A stretch of DNA of 38,140 nt from NCBI RefSeq assembly GCF_900110345.1, contig NZ_FODJ01000017.1, forward strand, positions 1 through 38,140, written 5' to 3'. Made by a program: the position numbers and the translations under genes. The stretch comes from Amphibacillus marinus. GTDB taxonomy: Bacteria; Bacillota; Bacilli; Bacillales; Amphibacillaceae. Below, in pieces: positions 33,453 through 38,140 of this stretch (position 1 is the stretch's first letter; every line of letters starts with the position of its first letter). The notes beneath the pieces were generated by a model. The model searched no databases and was not told the origin of the DNA. It was given only the letters and a program-made list of their open reading frames with translations.

Positions 33453-34916
33453 TCAATCATTCTCCTCGTCTTGTTTTGACATTTCCCAGAATTTATCAAG
33501 TTGTTGCAACGATAACTCACTTATGTTCAGTTCCCGTGCTCTTACTACTTGCTCGATAAAGTGAAAGCGCTTGGTAAACTTAGCATTCATTCTGTTCAGA
33601 GCCAAATCGCTATTAATTTTATAATAGCGTGCTAGGTTTACAATCGCAAATATTAGATCACCAAACTCTGCCTCTATTTCCCACTGGTTCTCATCCTGAA
33701 TTGCTGTTTGAACTTCCCTTATCTCTTCATGAACCTTAGCCCAGATATCGTTAGGGTTGTCCCAATCAAACCCTACTTTAGCGGCTTCTTTTTGAAGTCC
33801 TTCAGCCTTAACAAGGGTAGATGACGACTCTGGAACACGATCTAGTAGTGAGTTCGTTTTTACTAGTCCTTTCTCCTCTGCTTTGATCGCCTGCCAATTG
33901 GAGATAACCTCCTCTATACCCGACACGATGGTATTGTTAAAAACATGTGGATGCCGCCTAATTAACTTTTCAGAAAGGGTACGAATGACATCATCAATTG
34001 TGAAATAACCTTGATCTTCACCGATTTGGCTATGAAGCATAACATGTAATAGCACATCCCCAAGCTCTTCTGTGATCGCGTTGTCATCCTCTTGATTAAT
34101 TGCATCAATTAACTCGTATGCTTCTTCAACAAGATAAGGTCGTAGACTCTCATGTGTTTGTTTCTGATCCCAAGGGCAGCCCTTTGGTCCACGTAGCGTT
34201 GCAATAATTTCTCGTAAATAGCTAAATTGATGAGCCAAAACTGCCTTTGAAGTAGGTGGAATATACAGACTTGTTAAATTACTTAATCGAACAGTCTGAT
34301 CAAGTTCAAAGAGCGGTATGGTTTTTATTAACTCTGCTTCACTTCCAGCTGCCTCAACTACTGTGACTAGATGTTCTGGAGGAAGATCCTCTAATAATGT
34401 CAACTTCACCTCTGAAGCAATCATCTGATCATAGACCTGACAGAAGACCAGATGATTCGTATAGTTAACTTGATTGCGGTCAAAGCTTGTGGCATCAAAA
34501 AATTGAAACCCTTCAATAGGATCAATTTTTAGTGCGGTAAATAAATCATCTAAATAACTTTGACCACCTAATATGTGAACCTCTATCTCTTCTTGCTCCA
34601 AAAGCAACTGTACCGTTCGTTCAGCCAACATAGGGTGGCCAGGAACTGCATAGACAATCTCATTAAATTTTGCTGCTTCAAGCTTAAGCTGTTGTACAAT
34701 CGTTTGATAGACCGTTTCAAAATCGGTTGCAGACTGGTAAACATAATCAAATGACCGATAGTGTACCCCCTCATCCCTTAATATTGCGAGCACAGGGTGA
34801 TCAGCAGTACGCACAAACAATGGGACGGTCAAATTAGTGATTTTGCGATACACCCCTAATGAAAGCTGCTCTAGATCACCTGCACCTAGACCAATAATAT
34901 TAATACGACTCAACAT
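33453..34916 (-). CDS. yabN: Tetrapyrrole methylase-MazG fusion protein YabN
   Basis: The 487-residue protein joins an N-terminal SAM-dependent tetrapyrrole-methylase-like domain (about 1-220, with IIGLGAGDLEQL and VYAVPGHPMLAERTV) to a MazG nucleoside triphosphate pyrophosphohydrolase. MazG is visible as GCPWDQKQTHESLRPYL and the EExxE metal motif in EEAYELIDA, followed by EELGDVL. A second MazG-like half lies near residue 400. MazG hydrolyses non-canonical NTPs. The fusion is the normal Bacillus YabN architecture. Confidence 0.93.
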   Translation of the reverse strand: MLSRINIIGLGAGDLEQLSLGVYRKITNLTVPLFVRTADHPVLAILRDEGVHYRSFDYVYQSATDFETVYQTIVQQLKLEAAKFNEIVYAVPGHPMLAERTVQLLLEQEEIEVHILGGQSYLDDLFTALKIDPIEGFQFFDATSFDRNQVNYTNHLVFCQVYDQMIASEVKLTLLEDLPPEHLVTVVEAAGSEAELIKTIPLFELDQTVRLSNLTSLYIPPTSKAVLAHQFSYLREIIATLRGPKGCPWDQKQTHESLRPYLVEEAYELIDAINQEDDNAITEELGDVLLHVMLHSQIGEDQGYFTIDDVIRTLSEKLIRRHPHVFNNTIVSGIEEVISNWQAIKAEEKGLVKTNSLLDRVPESSSTLVKAEGLQKEAAKVGFDWDNPNDIWAKVHEEIREVQTAIQDENQWEIEAEFGDLIFAIVNLARYYKINSDLALNRMNAKFTKRFHFIEQVVRARELNISELSLQQLDKFWEMSKQDEEND

Positions 34917-34953
34917 TCATCTATCCTTTCTGCATTGACCAGCTATTCTTCTA

Positions 34954-36516
34954 CTAATCATTCAAAAACCGTTTAAATGGCAATACGTCACGCTCTTGCT
35001 TCGTAAACACGCTAAGCATAACTAAACTAAAAAAATAAATGATAATGCCAAACAATACAACTATTATAATATAAAAAAGCTGCCCTAGTCTCGACCCACT
35101 TATAAACAAGGACTGACCCACTCTATTAATTAAAGTCACTGCACCAACCATAATCAACAGCGCTGATCCAAAGCGTAGCCAAGGCACTTGCATTATTTTT
35201 TGATTAGGAACAGCCCTTTTTAGTTGTGTCATATTTAAAACTAATACAATAATGGTCGCCAATACGGTTGCTGTTGCAGCACCAACAATTGATAAATAAG
35301 GAACTAGAATAATGTTAAAGATAAACTTCGCCAGTACGCCAATTAGCACAAAAATTGCCGTACGATAAACATATTCCAGCCCTTGCAAGATGGCTGCCGT
35401 GGAAATACTTAATGATGCAAATAAAATGGTGAAAGTAAATATTTGCAAACTAACTGTCCCCACATCTTCCTTAAATAACACAAGGTTAATCTCAGGTAAT
35501 AAAACAATTAAGCCTGCTGTAGCTCCAGCTGATAAGTATAGCGTAAATCGCCAGGTGCTAGTTATATAAGCCCTAAACTGCTCTTGATTACTTAACAGCC
35601 TTGCCTTTGTAACAGACGGAATAAGCGCCAAGGTTAAGGATGAAGCGAGCACTATTCCTAATTGCGCTAGTGGCTGGCCACGATCTAACACACCTTTAAG
35701 GACTTGGGCCTCGCTTAGTGGTATGCCTGTTTCAAGTAAGTGCGGTACGAACGTTAGCGCATCAACAAGCTGCAAAAGCAATAAAAGCATATGATTGACA
35801 GCCATCACTAGTCCGAAGCCGATAATTGTCTTCCAGATATAAAGAGCTGAACAGGACATATTACTGACCCGCTCTCTTGGGGGCTGTTTTTTAAAGCTGT
35901 ATATGTATAGAAATATTGCTGCTGCTACCGCACCGACAAACGAAGCTAGCACAGCCCCTATCCCTACATGGTAAACCAAACCATCTAATCTTACTATTAC
36001 AAGTGCCAAAGCAATAATTAAGCTAACACGGACAATTTGTTCAATTATCTGAGAAACGGCTGTTGGCGTCATATTACTCTGTCCTTGAAAAACGCCTCTT
36101 AAGGTAGCTACGAACGGAATTGGTAAAAATAAACAAGAGCATGCCCGAATTGCCATTGTTAAGTTCACATCACCCATTTCACGAGCAATTGTAGGAGCGA
36201 AAATGAAAATCAAGCAAAATAACAGACCCGAAAACAATAGTAAATGCCAAAAAACACGCCTCGTTAATCGTTTATCTAACTGTCCGGAATGTTGCACAAC
36301 CAAACTTGAAATAGCCGCAGGAAATCCGTATAAGGCTAGCATTGTTGCAATTCCAATAAAAGGATAGACTTGTTGGTAAACATAGAAACCGACGTCCCCA
36401 GTAATATTCTGCAAAGGCACACGATACATGGCGCTTAATAGCTTGCTAAGTAGTCCAGCATAAGTAAGTAAGAACGCCCCTCGATAAAATTGGCGTTGTT
36501 CTAGCCGTTTTTTCAT
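34954..36516 (-). CDS. yabM: MATE/MOP-superfamily lipid flippase YabM (SpoVB-like)
   Basis: The 520-residue protein has about 14 membrane helices and begins with the polysaccharide-transporter pattern FYRGAFLLTYAGLLSKLLSA, followed by the PLQNITGDVGFYVYQQVYPF segment. It belongs to the SpoVB/YtgP/YabM group that includes lipid II flippases. Its place before yabN identifies yabM. A -10 TATAAT (36553-36558) lies upstream with a weak -35. In B. subtilis spoVT precedes it; here a surface protein gene does. Confidence 0.9.
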   Translation of the reverse strand: MKKRLEQRQFYRGAFLLTYAGLLSKLLSAMYRVPLQNITGDVGFYVYQQVYPFIGIATMLALYGFPAAISSLVVQHSGQLDKRLTRRVFWHLLLFSGLLFCLIFIFAPTIAREMGDVNLTMAIRACSCLFLPIPFVATLRGVFQGQSNMTPTAVSQIIEQIVRVSLIIALALVIVRLDGLVYHVGIGAVLASFVGAVAAAIFLYIYSFKKQPPRERVSNMSCSALYIWKTIIGFGLVMAVNHMLLLLLQLVDALTFVPHLLETGIPLSEAQVLKGVLDRGQPLAQLGIVLASSLTLALIPSVTKARLLSNQEQFRAYITSTWRFTLYLSAGATAGLIVLLPEINLVLFKEDVGTVSLQIFTFTILFASLSISTAAILQGLEYVYRTAIFVLIGVLAKFIFNIILVPYLSIVGAATATVLATIIVLVLNMTQLKRAVPNQKIMQVPWLRFGSALLIMVGAVTLINRVGQSLFISGSRLGQLFYIIIVVLFGIIIYFFSLVMLSVFTKQERDVLPFKRFLND

Positions 36517-36694
36517 ATGGTATATACCTTTCTCTACATTAAAAACTACTTTATTATACCATAGTAGCTACTGTGAAGCTTAATCATCAAATTGAGCATA
36601 TTTTTTTTAACGTTATTTTGCACTGCTAGACTAAAAGTGAGAGCACCAGCAACCATCATTAATCGCTCATCGGCAATTTAATTAATTTACTGAC

Positions 36695-36734
36695 AAAAAG
36701 CAACTACTGGGAGATAATCCAAATAGTTGCTTTT
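36695..36734 (-). terminator. Terminator of the surface protein gene
   Basis: AAAAGCAACTA (36695-36705) pairs with TAGTTGCTTTT (36724-36734). On the minus strand the stem ends in CTTTTTG, just after the surface protein stop. Confidence 0.75.
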
Positions 36735-36750
36735 CATTATTTCTTAGTTA

Positions 36751-38140
36751 TTAAAAATCTTTTCTCTTTTTACGAATGGTTAACAGAATACCACCTAATA
36801 AAAGTATGCTAACTCCAATAGTCATAACATTATACACCTGGGTCGCCGTGTTAGGTAAGTCCGTTTGCTGCTTAGGTTCTCTCTCAGAATTAGACTCACC
36901 AATATCAGTAGATCCAGTAGGTTCGACTTCTATTTTTTCGTTTGTTACGTTAATTGATAGTATCTCAACTTGCCCCACTTCTATCTCAAAATCAATAGGC
37001 GTGTTATCCAGCTGGTAGCCTTCTGGTGCTTCCGTTTCAATAAACTGATAGCTACCCGGGCGTAAATCGGTAACAATAATTAAGCCTGCTTCATTCGTTG
37101 TAAGACCAGCCTTTAGTTCATTACCATTAGCATCAAGCAAGGTGAATATAGCATCAGCTAATACATTGCCTGCTTCATTTTGCTTAATTAACTGCACAGA
37201 ACCACGTGTCAGCATATTCGTTATCACTATCTCTTTCTGAGCTAGTTGACCACGATCAATTGTAAACGCAATTGGTCCTGCTAAAAGTTGATAACCTGGT
37301 AAAGCACGCGTTTCTATGAGTTGGTAAGAGCCTGGGCGTAATCCTGTTAGCAATAGCTTACCATCGGCATCGGTTGTTAAGCCTGCTTCAATGAACTCAC
37401 CATTAGCGGCTTGCAATTCGAATTCAACACCTGCTAGCACATGACCGTTATCGAAGTCTAGCTTAGTTAACTCAAAATCGCCTGTGACAATTTGATTGTC
37501 TGTACTAATTTGTGTATTGGTAATCTGACCTAAGTCAATTGCAAACAAAATTGGGCGTTGATCAAGCTCATAGCCAAATGGCGCCTCCGTTTCAACAAAT
37601 TGATAGTGACCCGGCTTTAATCCTTCAACCACAATTTGCCCTGCCTCATCTGTTACATGCTCACTAATAAACTCACCTTCAGTAGTTTGCAGCTCAAATG
37701 TTGCATCAACCAAACGTTCACCTGTCTCACTATCAACTTTAGTAAGCTCAACACCGCTAGTTGTGCGTTCATTCGTCTTAGCCACTTCGGCGATTTCCTG
37801 CTGGTCAAACACAACAGTTACCTCGATTGGCGTCGGGTCAAGATCATGACCAAATGGTGCGCCCGTTTCAACAAAGTAATACGTTCCTGGTTTTAGATCA
37901 TTAACCTCAATTATGCCGGAATCATTTGTTTCAAGCCCTGATACGACTTCTTCCCCATCTTCATCGACTAAGTTAAAGATTGCGTTTTCCAACGCTTCTC
38001 CTTCTTCACCGACTTTAACTAGTCGCACTGCACCAGTTGTTAAGGCATTTTCTAATTCTATTTCAGTCCGCTCTTCTTGACCTAACGCAATGACAAATTC
38101 AAAGCGTCCGTCCAAAAGATCGTATCCAGCAATTGATTCC
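36751..38140 (-). CDS. LPXTG-type cell-wall-anchored protein with SpaA/Cna-B repeats, C-terminal part
   Basis: The reading frame is open to the window edge, so the N-terminus is missing; at least 462 residues are visible. Four complete prealbumin-like repeats of about 92 residues and the end of a fifth are seen. Each has the pattern KxD or KxN, then GxYxFxETxAPxGY, then a C-terminal TN or DN. These Lys, Glu and Asn residues typically form an intramolecular isopeptide bond. The C-terminus has the sorting motif LPNTA, a hydrophobic helix and the basic tail RKKRKDF. It is probably an adhesin or pilin-like surface protein anchored by a sortase preferring LPNTA-type signals. Confidence 0.9.
   Translation of the reverse strand, partial: ESIAGYDLLDGRFEFVIALGQEERTEIELENALTTGAVRLVKVGEEGEALENAIFNLVDEDGEEVVSGLETNDSGIIEVNDLKPGTYYFVETGAPFGHDLDPTPIEVTVVFDQQEIAEVAKTNERTTSGVELTKVDSETGERLVDATFELQTTEGEFISEHVTDEAGQIVVEGLKPGHYQFVETEAPFGYELDQRPILFAIDLGQITNTQISTDNQIVTGDFELTKLDFDNGHVLAGVEFELQAANGEFIEAGLTTDADGKLLLTGLRPGSYQLIETRALPGYQLLAGPIAFTIDRGQLAQKEIVITNMLTRGSVQLIKQNEAGNVLADAIFTLLDANGNELKAGLTTNEAGLIIVTDLRPGSYQFIETEAPEGYQLDNTPIDFEIEVGQVEILSINVTNEKIEVEPTGSTDIGESNSEREPKQQTDLPNTATQVYNVMTIGVSILLLGGILLTIRKKRKDF

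Overview
The window comes from a low-GC, endospore-forming member of the Bacillaceae. Its backbone is the origin-proximal gene order known from Bacillus subtilis, read on the minus strand: yabM-yabN-rqcP(yabO)-yabP-yabQ-divIC-yabR / tRNA-Met / spoIIE-yabS-yabT-tilS-hpt-ftsH-coaX-hslO-yacD-cysK / folP-folB-folK-yazB-dusB-lysS / rRNA operon. The sporulation genes spoIIE, yabP and yabQ point to a spore former. A halophilic or alkaliphilic relative such as Amphibacillus or Gracilibacillus would fit, but the genus is a guess.

Layout. Bases 1-325 are the 5' end of a 16S rRNA gene, with tandem promoters and a leader up to about 625. Bases 797-5339 hold lysS, dusB, yazB, folK, folB and folP. Bases 5340-5838 contain no gene. 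They hold two large palindromic elements where B. subtilis has pabB-pabA-pabC. Bases 5839-17969 run from cysK to spoIIE. Elongator tRNA-Met follows at 18315-18388.

Bases 18.5-31.1 kb are an accessory block between tRNA-Met/spoIIE and yabR, which are neighbours in B. subtilis. It starts with an AraC-type regulator, a terpenoid-cyclase-fold protein, a YjbR protein and a ClbS/DfsB protein. The rest is a flavin-based extracellular electron transfer (EET) locus. ecfT-ecfA2-ecfA1-dmkA-fmnB run leftward from a divergent promoter region, and ndh2-eetA-eetB-dmkB run rightward. A convergent lipoprotein gene closes the block. From what is known in Listeria, Ndh2 passes electrons from NADH to demethylmenaquinone made by DmkA and DmkB. 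EetA and EetB carry them outward, the ECF module with a flavin S-component supplies extracytoplasmic flavin, and FmnB attaches FMN to surface proteins. No PplA homologue and no RibU/FmnA S-component are present in the window.

The most interesting signal is a set of inverted repeats resembling the Rex box (TTGTGAAnnnnTTCACAA). They lie just downstream of both divergent EET promoters and upstream of the lipoprotein gene. The lipoprotein also carries a heptad, DVVTAAS, that fits the ApbE flavinylation pattern close to its lipid anchor. This suggests a NADH-responsive EET regulon with an unrecognised candidate surface flavoprotein in place of PplA.

Bases 31.4-36.5 kb return to the backbone (yabR to yabM). 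The window ends inside a cell-wall-anchored protein with SpaA/Cna-B-type repeats and an LPNTA sorting signal. All assignments come from reading the sequence and recalled family knowledge; no search was run.
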